Shown one piece after another: positions 42,299 to 50,801 of a DNA stretch of 64,000 nt. This DNA comes from Asanoa hainanensis (GTDB lineage: Bacteria > Actinomycetota > Actinomycetes > Mycobacteriales > Micromonosporaceae): NCBI RefSeq assembly GCF_900188485.1, contig NZ_FZPH01000024.1, forward strand, positions 1-64,000, given 5' to 3'. The position numbers were made by a program, and so were the translations under genes. Position 1 is the first letter of the stretch; each line of letters starts with the position of its first letter. The notes under the pieces were generated by a model, which ran no database searches, was not told the DNA's origin, and saw only the letters and a program-made list of their open reading frames with translations.

Positions 42299-42709
42299 CT
42301 ACCAGCGCTGGGTCTCGTTGCGGTGGCCGAGCGCGGCCCAGGCCTCGGACACCGTCTGGAACCGGACGCCGGTGGGGAGCCGGTCGATCTCGGCGAGCAC
42401 GTCGTCCGGCGCCTCGTTGCGGCGCGCGTCCTGGCGCAGGCGGTCGCGGTCGCCCGGCAGCGCGGACCGGTTGATGTAGCGCCCGAACCGGCTGCGCAGC
42501 TCGACCTCCTCGGCCGTCATGCCCTGCGGCGCGCCCGAGCCGTCGTCGCCCTCCGGGACCAGGCTGGCCTCGGGCTCGCCGTCGCCGGGCGGTTCGCTCT
42601 CCCGGAACTCCTCGGCACGGCCGCCGGTGGTGCCCTTCACGATGCCGTCGACCTCGTGCGCGAGCTCGTCGTCGACCCGTGGACTGTGTTTTGCGTTGCC
42701 CCGCTCCAT
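42299..42709 (-). CDS. DUF2795 domain protein
   Basis: The 136-residue protein has a polar N-terminal half with low complexity and a C-terminal DUF2795-type domain: SALPGDRDRLRQDARRNEAP, then VLAEIDRLPTGVRFQTVSEA and WAALGHRNE. The domain is helical and of unknown function. It is convergent with cbiO and follows the YihY gene on the same strand at a distance of about 70 bases. Confidence 0.8.
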   Translation of the reverse strand: MERGNAKHSPRVDDELAHEVDGIVKGTTGGRAEEFRESEPPGDGEPEASLVPEGDDGSGAPQGMTAEEVELRSRFGRYINRSALPGDRDRLRQDARRNEAPDDVLAEIDRLPTGVRFQTVSEAWAALGHRNETQRW

Positions 42710-42778
42710 GCGTTCCGGGCTACCCGCGCGTCCGGCGGCTAAACCGGCCCGGCAGACCCAACCGTCCCAGCCGCCCCG

Positions 42779-43744
42779 TCAGTCGGCTGGCGTACGCGGT
42801 GGGAGCACCGGACCCTCGACCTTCTCCACACCGGCCTGGAGCGACCGCCCGCGCTGCACCTCGGCGTTGACCTCCACGCCGAACAGCACGGCGCAGTTGA
42901 CCAGGTAGATCCACACCAGGAAGGCGATGACCGCGCCCAGGCTGCCGTACGTCTTGTTGTAGGAGCCGAAGTTGGCCACGTACAGGCCGAAGCCGAACGA
43001 GGCCAGGCCGGTCGCCAGCAGCGTGACGAAGCCGCCCACGGTCAGCCAGCGGAACCTCGGCTGCCGCACGTTGGGCGCGATCCAGAACAGCAGTGCGAGC
43101 AGCAGCATGGCGATCAGCACGAGCACCGGCCACTTCGCCACCGTCCAGGCCAGCTGGGGTGCCTCGCCCAGGCCCAGCCGTTCGCCGATCGCGGTCGTCA
43201 CCGGGCCACTGACGATCAGCATGAGCGCGACCAGGGCCAGCAGCACCAACGCCGCCATGGTGAGCAGGATCTGCAGCGGGCGCAGCTTCCAGACCGGCCG
43301 GCCCTCCTCGACCCCGTAGATCGCGTTGGACGCCCGGGTGAAGCCGCCGACGTAGCCGGACGCCGACCAGACAGCGGTCAGCAGACCGAAGCTCAGCAGC
43401 ACCCCGGCCGAGCTCTTCGCGCCGACCACCTCGCGGATCGCCGAGACCACGCCCTCGTTGTCGACCACCGACGCGGCACCCATGTCGCGCAGGAGGCCGA
43501 CCACGGTGTCGACGGTGCGGTCGCCCTGTGACACCAGGTTGACCAGGGCGACCACCACGATCGCCGAGGGGAACAGGGCGAGCACCGTGTAGTAGGTCAG
43601 GCTCGCCGCCCAGTCCGAGCAGTTGTTGTCCATGAAGCCCTTGCCGGCGCGCATCAGCACGCCGCGCCACGTGCGCCAGTTGAGCTGCCGGAGCCGGCGG
43701 GGCAGCGCGGCGGGATCGACGTCGAGACCCGCCGTTGTAGCCAT
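42779..43744 (-). CDS. YihY/BrkB family membrane protein
   Basis: The 321-residue protein has six hydrophobic helices and the family features SDWAASLTYYTVLALFPS near residue 40, VWSASGYVGGFTRASNAIYGV near residue 120, and GAVIAFLVWIYLVNCAVLFG near the end. The family, once thought to be an RNase or virulence factor, is probably an integral membrane transporter or envelope protein. ATG 43744 is preceded by GAGAGAGG. The tail is cytoplasmic and Pro-rich. Confidence 0.92.
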   Translation of the reverse strand: MATTAGLDVDPAALPRRLRQLNWRTWRGVLMRAGKGFMDNNCSDWAASLTYYTVLALFPSAIVVVALVNLVSQGDRTVDTVVGLLRDMGAASVVDNEGVVSAIREVVGAKSSAGVLLSFGLLTAVWSASGYVGGFTRASNAIYGVEEGRPVWKLRPLQILLTMAALVLLALVALMLIVSGPVTTAIGERLGLGEAPQLAWTVAKWPVLVLIAMLLLALLFWIAPNVRQPRFRWLTVGGFVTLLATGLASFGFGLYVANFGSYNKTYGSLGAVIAFLVWIYLVNCAVLFGVEVNAEVQRGRSLQAGVEKVEGPVLPPRTPAD

Positions 43745-43957
43745 GCGTCCGCCTCTCTCGAACTGGGAGCACCGACGTCCGTACCCGGGGTGACTGTTCC
43801 ACAAACGCTTCGACGCATGGGGCATGCGTGACCGGTGATGTTTAGCGATGTGCCGTTCGGGAAGCTCTGAGGCCTGGTGAGGCAGGAATCACGAGGCAAA
43901 TCGTCGGGAACGCCGGACTTACGCGGGTACGCCGGTTCGGCGCGGGAGGATGAACGC

Positions 43958-45154
43958 ATGCGCATCGCGATGATCTCCGAGCACGCGGACCCGTCCGACG
44001 GGGCGGCGAGCGGCGGACGCGGTGCCTTCGTGGGCGACCTGTCCGCCGCGCTCGCCGCGTCTGGGCACGAGGTCCGCGTCTACACCCGCCGGGTCTCGCC
44101 GGACGAGGCCGACGCGACCATGGACGGCGTCTCGGTGATCCGCGTGCCCGCCGGTCCCGCCCGGCCGCTGGACGACGCCGAGCTGCTTCCGTACACGAAG
44201 GACTTCTCCCGTTTCCTCGTCGACCGCTGGCGCGGCGACGGCTGGACCCCGGCGGTGGCCCACGCCCACTTCTGGACCAGCGGGCTGGCCGCGATCACCG
44301 CCGGCCGGCAGACCGGGGTCCCGATCGTGGAGTCCTACCACGAGCTGGCCACTGCGGCCCGGCGCGGAGACCCGTTCACGGGACCCCCGCAACGGATCGG
44401 CTACGAGCGGGTGCTCGGCCGCGCGGTCGACCGGGTCGTCGCGCAGAGCCAGGACGAGCTGCGCGAGCTGGTCCGGATGGGCGTACCGCGGTCCCGCCTG
44501 GTGCTGATCCCGGGCGGCGTCGACGACGAGCTGTTCCAGCCCGAGGGTCCGGCCCGCGACCGCGGTCCCCGCCGCCGGGTGCTCTCCGTGGGCGCGCTGA
44601 CCGCCCGCAAGGGCCACCAGGACGTGATCTCCGCCCTCCGCCTGGTCCCCGACGCCGAGTGCGTCGTGGTCGGCGGGCCGCCGGCGGAGTCGCTGGACAC
44701 CGACCCCGCCGCCCGCGAGCTGCGCGCGCTCGCCGACCGCTACGACGTGGGCGACCGGGTGCGGCTGGTCGGCCGGGTGCCGCGGCTGGAGATGCCGCTC
44801 TGGTACCGCTCCGCAGACCTGCTGGTCGCGGCCCCCTGGTACGAGCCGTTCGGCCTGAGCCCGCTGGAGGCGATGGCCTGCGGCGTCCCGGTGGTCGGCA
44901 CCGCGGTCGGCGGCATCGCCGAGACGGTCGTGGAGGGTCTGACCGGCGACCTGGTCGCACCCCGCGACCCGCGCGCGCTCGGCACGGCCATCCGCCGGCT
45001 GCTGGGTGACCCGGTCCGCCACCTGGCTTACGCCACCGCGGCCATCGACCGCGCCCGCCAGGTCTACTCCTGGAAGCGGGTGGCAGCCCAGCTCTCGTCG
45101 GTCTACGCCGCCCTGTCCGGCCTGCACACCCGCCCCAGCGGCGCCGTCGCCTAG
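43958..45154 (+). CDS. Family 4 glycosyltransferase
   Basis: The 398-residue GT-B enzyme opens with MRIAMISEHADPSDGAASGG and has VLSVGALTARKGHQDV, GRVPRLEMPLWYRSADLLVA and the E-x7-E type motif YEPFGLSPLEAMACGVPVV. It should transfer a sugar from a nucleotide donor; the acceptor is unknown. ATG 43958 follows GGGAGGAT. It is a stand-alone gene with no other polysaccharide genes nearby, and it shares its final CTAG with the convergent gene at 45151. Confidence 0.92.
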   Translation: MRIAMISEHADPSDGAASGGRGAFVGDLSAALAASGHEVRVYTRRVSPDEADATMDGVSVIRVPAGPARPLDDAELLPYTKDFSRFLVDRWRGDGWTPAVAHAHFWTSGLAAITAGRQTGVPIVESYHELATAARRGDPFTGPPQRIGYERVLGRAVDRVVAQSQDELRELVRMGVPRSRLVLIPGGVDDELFQPEGPARDRGPRRRVLSVGALTARKGHQDVISALRLVPDAECVVVGGPPAESLDTDPAARELRALADRYDVGDRVRLVGRVPRLEMPLWYRSADLLVAAPWYEPFGLSPLEAMACGVPVVGTAVGGIAETVVEGLTGDLVAPRDPRALGTAIRRLLGDPVRHLAYATAAIDRARQVYSWKRVAAQLSSVYAALSGLHTRPSGAVA

Positions 45155-46056
45155 CTCGGCGGCGCGTCCGTCCACTCGGACGTCAGGTCGAAGGTGGACC
45201 CGTCCGCCGCGCTCAGGAAACCGCCGTCCGCCGTCACGACGACGTTGGTGCGGGTGACACGCGCCGTGGTCGGGTCGACGACCAGCCGGGCCGGCGGTTC
45301 ACCGGCGAAGAAGGAGATCAGCAACCCCTCGTCCGTGTTCTCCACGTTCGGGTACGCGGCGAACGCGCGGAACGCGGCCGCCCGGACGGCCGGCGGCGCC
45401 GGCAGTTGCGAGACGAGCGAGACCAGGCTCTGGAGGACCGCACGTTCGCGCTGCTCCGCGGTCAGGACGCCGGCGCTGGTGCGCACGTCGGCCGCCGCGA
45501 TGATCTCGTCGATCCGCGCGCTCAGCGCCTTTTCCTCGGTCGGCAGCGTCTGGATCGTCTCGAGGGTCACCGCCGCCCCGCCCAGCGAGAACGGGGCCAC
45601 CGACGCTGCCTCGACAATCTTCACGGGGCCCGGTCTCGTGCCCGGGGTGGCCGGGGCGGAATCCTCGGTCCGGTAGGTGAACCACGTCCGGCCGTCGCGC
45701 GCCGTCCAGGTCTCGTACAGCCCACCGTCGGACGACCGGACGTTGACGTGCCAGTACGCGCCGGTGCCTTCCGGCGTCCTCGCCGCGGTCGTCGCGGCGG
45801 CGAGGAGGATCTGTTCGGCCGATGTCACCGGTCGCGGGCCGCCGCCGATCGCGATCGCCGCCACGGCGACCGCCGCGCAGACCGCCAACCCTGACACGAG
45901 GTAGGCGAGCGGCCGAAGGCGCAGCCGGGCCGAATGTTCCGATGTGGACAGATTGGTCAACAGTGCCTCCCGGAGTTGCTGGTGGCGGTCGCCCGGCAGG
46001 TCCCGCTCCGCCGGCCGGGGAAGCAGCCGAGCCAGTTCGTCCCGTACGTCGTTCAT
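45151..46056 (-). CDS. CU044_5270-like membrane-anchored protein paired with a sigma factor
   Basis: The 301-residue protein has a cytoplasmic start (MNDVRDELARLLPRPAERDL), one helix near residues 47-69, then an exported domain with YWHVNVRSSDGGLYETW and TEEKALSARIDEII typical of the CU044_5270 family. Such proteins often follow ECF sigma genes and may act as anti-sigma factors or sensors, but this is not proven. The start overlaps the sigma stop as ATGA. The last four bases are shared with the convergent glycosyltransferase. Confidence 0.8.
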   Translation of the reverse strand: MNDVRDELARLLPRPAERDLPGDRHQQLREALLTNLSTSEHSARLRLRPLAYLVSGLAVCAAVAVAAIAIGGGPRPVTSAEQILLAAATTAARTPEGTGAYWHVNVRSSDGGLYETWTARDGRTWFTYRTEDSAPATPGTRPGPVKIVEAASVAPFSLGGAAVTLETIQTLPTEEKALSARIDEIIAAADVRTSAGVLTAEQRERAVLQSLVSLVSQLPAPPAVRAAAFRAFAAYPNVENTDEGLLISFFAGEPPARLVVDPTTARVTRTNVVVTADGGFLSAADGSTFDLTSEWTDAPPS

Positions 46057-46646
46057 CGCGTTTCCTCCGCAGCGAGCCGGACCGCGATCGTGCGGTCAGC
46101 AACTACCTGTCCGGAACCGAGCAGCGGTTCCTGAAGCCGTTTGCGCGCCCGCGACAGCCGCGATCGCACCGTGCCCAGCGGCACCCCCAGGGCCTGCGCG
46201 GCCTCCGCGTAGTCGAGCCCCGCGAACACGCACAGCGCCAACACCTCCCGCTCGGGCGCGCGCAACGCGCTCAAGGCGGCCCGCAGGGCGGTGATCCGCT
46301 CCTGGTCGGCGAGGCGGTCGGTGACCTCCTCGGCGAGGTCGGGGACGGCCCGCGGTGCCGGCAGCCGGGCGAGGGCGACGTCGTAGCGGCGCGCGGCCCG
46401 GCGCACGTTCCGCGCCACGTTGGTGGCGATCCCCAGCAGCCAGGGCCGCAACGATCCGTCCCCGTCCCCGTCGACCCGGTCGCGCAGCCGCCACGCCTCC
46501 AGGAAGGTCAGCGAGACCACCTCCTCGGCCACCGACCAGGACCCCGTCAGGCGGAAGCCGTGGTTGTAGACCGAACGGGCGTGCTCGTCGAACAGTTCCC
46601 GGAACGCGTCCGGGTCTCCCGCACGGACCCGCGCCCGTGTGCTCAT
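46053..46646 (-). CDS. ECF-type RNA polymerase sigma factor
   Basis: The 197-residue sigma factor has region 2 (FRELFDEHARSVYNHGFRLT, VSLTFLEAWRLRDRV) and region 4 (LRAPEREVLALCVFAGLDYA, GTVRSRLSRARKRL). It should direct polymerase to a set of stress or developmental promoters. The end is joined to the CU044_5270-like gene, its probable regulator or sensor. ATG 46646 is chosen because the longer frame to 47192 is antisense to the oxidoreductase gene and has no resemblance to sigma factors. Confidence 0.92.
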   Translation of the reverse strand: MSTRARVRAGDPDAFRELFDEHARSVYNHGFRLTGSWSVAEEVVSLTFLEAWRLRDRVDGDGDGSLRPWLLGIATNVARNVRRAARRYDVALARLPAPRAVPDLAEEVTDRLADQERITALRAALSALRAPEREVLALCVFAGLDYAEAAQALGVPLGTVRSRLSRARKRLQEPLLGSGQVVADRTIAVRLAAEETR

Positions 46647-46700
46647 CTCCACATTCTCTGACTGTCCGGAAGTGCCGCCCGGGTTCCGTACCGTGGAGAG

Positions 46701-47582
46701 GTGCCTGACTTCGGCCGTGACCTCAGCTTCGGATCGTTCCTGGTCCCCGACGCCGCTTCGCCGCTGCTCGCCACCGCGCGCGAGATCGAACAGCGCGGCC
46801 TGGACTGGATCGGCGTGCAGGACCACCCCTACCAGCGACGGTACGTCGACACGTTCACGCTGATGAGCGCGATAGCGGCCGCCACGACACGGGTCGGCGT
46901 CTTCCCCGATGTCGCCAACCTGCCCCTGCGCCCACCGGCGATCATGGCGAAGACGGCGGCCAGCATCGACCTCCTCAGCGGCGGCCGGTTCGAGCTCGGC
47001 TTGGGCGCGGGCGCGTTCTGGGATGCGATCGAGGCGTACGGGGGCTCGCGCCGTTCGCCGGGTGAGTCGCTGGACGCCCTGGAGGAGGCGATCGCCGTGA
47101 TCCGCCTGGTCTGGAGCGGCCAACGCAACCTCCGCTTCGAGGGCCGGCACTACCGTCTGGCCGGCGCGCACTCGGGCCCGGTGCCGGCACACGACATCGG
47201 AATCTGGCTGGGCGTGTACGGCCCGCGCGCGCTGTCCCTGGCCGGCCGGCTCGCCGACGGCTGGGTGCCGTCGCTGCGCGAGGAGATCACGCCGCTCGCG
47301 ACGGCGTCGACGCGGCTGGACGAGGCGGCGGCCGCAGCGGGCCGGAACCCGGCGGACATCCGCCGGTTGCTGAACGTCAACGGCCAGATCACCGACGGGG
47401 CACGCGAAGGCTTGCTACGCGGGCCGGTCGACCAGTGGGTGGACGAGCTCACAGACCTGGCCGTGGGCTACGGCTTTGACACGTTCCTGTTCTGGGGCGA
47501 GGGCCCGGACCAACTACCCCGCTTCGCGGAAGAGGTGGTCCCAGCGGTCCGCGCCCAGGTCACCACCGAACGCGCCGGCTAG
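46701..47582 (+). CDS. LLM class flavin-dependent oxidoreductase
   Basis: The 293-residue luciferase-like TIM-barrel protein has AAATTRVGVFPDVANLPLRPPA, LGLGAGAFWDAIEAYGG and a C-terminal FLFWGEGPD segment, typical of F420- or FMN-dependent enzymes. Substrate and cofactor cannot be read from the sequence, though F420 is common in actinomycetes. It starts at GTG 46701, divergent from the sigma factor gene with 54 bases between. Confidence 0.9.
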   Translation: MPDFGRDLSFGSFLVPDAASPLLATAREIEQRGLDWIGVQDHPYQRRYVDTFTLMSAIAAATTRVGVFPDVANLPLRPPAIMAKTAASIDLLSGGRFELGLGAGAFWDAIEAYGGSRRSPGESLDALEEAIAVIRLVWSGQRNLRFEGRHYRLAGAHSGPVPAHDIGIWLGVYGPRALSLAGRLADGWVPSLREEITPLATASTRLDEAAAAAGRNPADIRRLLNVNGQITDGAREGLLRGPVDQWVDELTDLAVGYGFDTFLFWGEGPDQLPRFAEEVVPAVRAQVTTERAG

Positions 47583-47911
47583 GTTCGCCCGTGCCGAGCG
47601 ATGCGGGGGATCGACGGGTTGCAGTGGAGCGAGGAGCTGGTACTCCGGCGTCGCCGTCCCGCTCGGGGACCTCGTTCCGGGCGACGGGCCGAGGCGTTGG
47701 TAGGTGACCGTACCTGTGGCCGGCGCGACTCCACGGCCGAGGCACTGCCTGTCGACTCTATCGGTGGGTTTTCGCGACGAGCGCGAGTCACCAAGTTGGG
47801 CAGGCGAGTTCCTAGGCGTCCATTTTCGTGCCTTCCTGGGGTCGAGCGTCAAGTCGGGCTCGGCTCCGTGGACGGCGCCGACGAAGCGGTCGTGATCTAC
47901 CCTCTGCTATT
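47583..47911. other. Intergenic region with no recognisable feature
   Basis: This 329-base gap between the oxidoreductase and the convergent cupin gene has no convincing ORF, RNA gene or terminator. It is slightly less GC-rich than the flanks, and its composition does not follow codon structure. It might carry remnants of lost genes, but I cannot identify any. Confidence 0.5.
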
Positions 47912-48631
47912 TCAGGTGCTCGTGGCATTTTGTCGATCAAATTCCTGGTGCTGCGGAAATGTGGCCAGCCGCCCGCACATGCCGTACCCGCGCGTCGGTG
48001 GGGCGGTCAGCACGGTCAGCCGGCCGTCGTGCAGGTGGTGGACGTCGCCCGCGGCAAGGTGGTCGAGTTGGTCGCCCGTCGCGGTCGTGGCGGCCAGCGG
48101 GCCGTCACGCCAGCGCTCGCGCCAGCCCGGCAAGCCGTCGCCCACCAGAGCCGCGGCCCGCGCGTAGAACTCCGCGAGCGCTTGCGGTCCGCCGGACCGC
48201 AGCCGCAGGAAGCCGTCTACCGCCAGGTCCTTCCGCCGCCGCGCGCCCCCGGCTGGGTCGTCGGCCTGCAGCGTGGCGGACGCGCGATAGCGCGCCCCGT
48301 CGGTCAGGTGCTCCGGTGGGAAGGTCAGCACCGCGTCGCCGGCCTCCGGTAGGCCCGCGTTCTGCATCACCACCAGGATCCGCAGGTTGCCGTCGTTGAC
48401 CAGGCGGTGCACCACACCCGGCGCGAACCAGGCGACCGTTCCCGGGGTCAGGGGTGTCTCGGCGAAGCCGTCGGCGCCCAGCGTCTGCAGCCAGCCGCGG
48501 CCCTCCAGGACCACGTAGCCCTCGGTGCAGACCAGGTGGACGTGTGCCGAACCGCCCGGTAGGCCGTCCGGGCCCGGCCAGTCGTAGACGGTCAGGTCGG
48601 TGACGGCCGTGCCGCCGGGGAACGTGGTCAT
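47912..48631 (-). CDS. Cupin-domain protein
   Basis: The 239-residue protein has a cupin barrel in the first half: GGSAHVHLVCTEGYVVLEG carries the first His-His-Glu-like motif and PGVVHRLVNDGNLRI the second. The rest is a helical region of unknown role. It may be a metal-dependent isomerase or dioxygenase, or a sugar-binding regulator. It overlaps the DUF6807 gene as ATGA, and is the last gene of the three-gene unit. Confidence 0.85.
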   Translation of the reverse strand: MTTFPGGTAVTDLTVYDWPGPDGLPGGSAHVHLVCTEGYVVLEGRGWLQTLGADGFAETPLTPGTVAWFAPGVVHRLVNDGNLRILVVMQNAGLPEAGDAVLTFPPEHLTDGARYRASATLQADDPAGGARRRKDLAVDGFLRLRSGGPQALAEFYARAAALVGDGLPGWRERWRDGPLAATTATGDQLDHLAAGDVHHLHDGRLTVLTAPPTRGYGMCGRLATFPQHQEFDRQNATST

Positions 48632-49515
48632 GCGGCCAGCCGGGCGCACGTCTTGTGGTCCAGGTCGCCGTCCGCAACCACTACCCGGTAATGCAACACC
48701 AGCGTCTCGTCCGGAGCCACCGTGCGCACCGCGGCGAACGCCGCCGGGCACAGCACCGCGTAGACCTCGCTGCGGACGAACCATGGTGTCGGGCCCGTCA
48801 GGTCCGCCATCAGCAGCGTCGCCCGCTCGCCGTCGCCGTCGTGGCGGCCGGTGAAGGCCATCCACGGTGCGCGGGCTCCGTTGAGCTCGTCCGTGCCTTC
48901 CGCGTCCGGGATTCGGACCGTGCCGCCGCTGAAGCTGCGTGGGCCCCGCCAGAACAGGCCGCTGTACGCCGCCCCTGGACGGCCCTCGGTCGACGGACTG
49001 CCGATCGCCACGTCCGAGACGCCGACGTTGCGCAGCGACGTCATCACGTCGAGCTGCCAGGCACCGTCCGAAGGCAGCACGCTGACGTCGAGCGTGCGCT
49101 CCTCCGCGAACACCACCCGGCCGTCCGCCGCCAGCCAGGTCAGCTCCTCGGTGACACCCGCCGCGGACAGTCGCGTGAAGCGGTCGTGTCGCTGCGTTCC
49201 GTTGTTCGGGAGCTGGGCATAGCCGCCGTACGCACGCAGGTACGTCGGCCCGCCCCAGAAGTTGTCGGTTCCCACGTTGGCCAGCGCCAGCGACAGCCCC
49301 TTGTGCCACACGTGGTCGTGCGGGCGGTACAGGCTGACCGGCCGGCCGTCCAGAGTCCAAAGAGGATGGAAGTACGGTCGCGGCGACTCGAGCTGGTCGT
49401 CCCACGGCCGGTAGACGTAGCGGAACAGCTCCCGGTCGCACCAGTTTACCCGCAGCGAACGGTCGTGCTCGTGGGTCAACGCCAACCCCGTCCGGCCAGG
49501 CTCGGTGATGGTCAT
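48628..49515 (-). CDS. DUF6807 (PmoA family) protein
   Basis: The 295-residue beta-rich protein belongs to the DUF6807/PmoA group (not methane monooxygenase). RVNWCDRELFRYVYRPWD, SPRPYFHPLWTLDGRPVS and RPHDHVWHKGLSLALANVG with several His are typical. Members often sit in sugar-catabolic clusters next to Gfo/Idh/MocA dehydrogenases, as here. The function is not established. GGAGGTGGC precedes ATG 49515. It overlaps the dehydrogenase stop as ATGA. Confidence 0.87.
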   Translation of the reverse strand: MTITEPGRTGLALTHEHDRSLRVNWCDRELFRYVYRPWDDQLESPRPYFHPLWTLDGRPVSLYRPHDHVWHKGLSLALANVGTDNFWGGPTYLRAYGGYAQLPNNGTQRHDRFTRLSAAGVTEELTWLAADGRVVFAEERTLDVSVLPSDGAWQLDVMTSLRNVGVSDVAIGSPSTEGRPGAAYSGLFWRGPRSFSGGTVRIPDAEGTDELNGARAPWMAFTGRHDGDGERATLLMADLTGPTPWFVRSEVYAVLCPAAFAAVRTVAPDETLVLHYRVVVADGDLDHKTCARLAA

Positions 49516-50615
49516 GCCACCTCCTGACGCGCGATAAGCCGCCACGGCGGGCCGCCGCCCCGCATCTCGTCGTAGAACGGTGATCCCGGCCCCAGCTCGG
49601 AAGGGCCGACCGGGCGGCCGGTGAACGCCGACGCGTAGATCGCCGCCACCAGCTCCATCGTCCGCCGGGCCTCGGCCAGCGTGACCGGCGGTCGTGAGCC
49701 GGACGAGAGCGCGTCGAGCACCGCCGCGAACTGGGCCCGGTGTCCGCTCGGCACCCCGCGCTCGCCGCCGTGCCACGCGCCGAGCACCGCCTCCTCGTGG
49801 CCCGGCGCCGCGGTCACCCGCCAGGCGTCCTCGCCGTACCCGTAGAGGTGGGTGAGCTCGACGGTGGCCCGCGTGAAGTCGAACCGCAGGTAGCTCTGCT
49901 CCCGTGGGGAGAGCACGCTGTTGACCACACTGGCCACGCAGCCGTCGGCGAAGCTCACGTGGGCCAGCGACAGGTCTTCGGTGTCGACGTCGCGGGCCTG
50001 CCGGCGGGCCACGGCGCTGACCTGGGTCCAGTCGCCCAGCACCGACAGCAGCAGGTCCATCTGGTGGATGCCGTGTCCCATCGTCGGACCGCCGCCCTCG
50101 GTGTCCCAGCTGCCGCGCCACGGCACGTCGAAGTACTCCTGCGGCCGGTACCAGGTGGTCTGGGAGAGGGCGAGCAGCGGGCGGCCGAGCACCCCGGACC
50201 GGTAGAGGGACGCCAGCCGGCGCGCGCCGGAGCCGAAGCGGTGTTGGAACACCGTCGCCACGTGCCGTCCACTGTGGTCGGCCGCCGCCGTCAGCTCGGC
50301 GAACTGGCGCAGCGTCAGCGTCGGTGGCTTCTCGACCAGGACGTGCGCACCGTACGCCAGCGCGGTGCGGGCCGCGTCGAGGTGCGCGCCCGGCGGCGTG
50401 CATACGTGCACCAGGTCGGGTCGCGTCGCCCGCAACACCCGGGCCAGGTCCGTGCCGGCGTGCGGGATGCCGTGCGCCTGGCAGAACGAGCGGGCCCGCA
50501 CCCCGTCGACGTCGACGCCGGCGACCAGTTCGACCCGGTCGCCGAGGCCCCGCAGGGCCTCGGCGTGGATGCCGGCGATGCTGCCGGTGCCAACCAGCGC
50601 GACCCGCACGCTCAT
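49512..50615 (-). CDS. Gfo/Idh/MocA family oxidoreductase
   Basis: The 367-residue NAD(P)-dependent dehydrogenase has an N-terminal Rossmann fold (VALVGTGSIAGIHAEAL), the EKPP motif near residue 97 with the catalytic Lys, and a GGGPTMGHGIHQMDLL segment with His near the active site. It should oxidise a sugar or cyclitol. ATG 50615 has no Shine-Dalgarno of its own; it overlaps the stop of a 12-codon ORF, so translation is probably coupled. It leads the Gfo-DUF6807-cupin operon. Confidence 0.93.
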   Translation of the reverse strand: MSVRVALVGTGSIAGIHAEALRGLGDRVELVAGVDVDGVRARSFCQAHGIPHAGTDLARVLRATRPDLVHVCTPPGAHLDAARTALAYGAHVLVEKPPTLTLRQFAELTAAADHSGRHVATVFQHRFGSGARRLASLYRSGVLGRPLLALSQTTWYRPQEYFDVPWRGSWDTEGGGPTMGHGIHQMDLLLSVLGDWTQVSAVARRQARDVDTEDLSLAHVSFADGCVASVVNSVLSPREQSYLRFDFTRATVELTHLYGYGEDAWRVTAAPGHEEAVLGAWHGGERGVPSGHRAQFAAVLDALSSGSRPPVTLAEARRTMELVAAIYASAFTGRPVGPSELGPGSPFYDEMRGGGPPWRLIARQEVA

Positions 50616-50650
50616 CGGATGCCGGACTTCTGGAGCTGGTGGCAGCTCAT
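50612..50650 (-). CDS. 12-residue coupled leader ORF before the dehydrogenase
   Basis: From ATG 50650 the frame encodes MSCHQLQKSGIR and stops at TGA 50612-50614, which overlaps the dehydrogenase ATG (50613-50615) as ATGA. AAGGAG six bases before the ATG is the best Shine-Dalgarno in the operon. It is too short for a domain. It may be a leader peptide that makes expression depend on translation of Cys, His, Gln or Arg codons, or simply a coupling device. I know no such peptide. Confidence 0.5.
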   Translation of the reverse strand: MSCHQLQKSGIR

Positions 50651-50705
50651 CGGGATCTCCTTGTCAGCGAGCCGTATCCCGGGGAGGCCGGAACGGTTCG
50701 AGAAG

Positions 50706-50743
50706 GTTTCCGATAAATATCGAAACTCTTCCGGAATATTTCC
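50706..50743. promoter_or_regulatory. Two AT-rich dyads upstream of the Gfo operon
   Basis: GTTTCCGATAAATATCGAAAC (50706-50726) is a dyad with mismatches, and GGAA-TAT-TTCC (50733-50743) is a short perfect one. They lie in the otherwise GC-rich promoter region of the operon. The form is like LacI- or GntR-family operators of sugar operons. No such regulator gene is adjacent; the neighbouring regulator is TetR and points the same way. Confidence 0.45.
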
Positions 50744-50801
50744 CACACGCTAACGAGTGACAGCGGCGTACGTCAATGGAGTGCAGTGGCGTGGTCGCCG
50801 G

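Noticed and set aside
46647-47192. Longer N terminus for the sigma factor at 46053
   Set aside because: The extra codons are antisense to the flavin-dependent oxidoreductase and do not look like a sigma factor.
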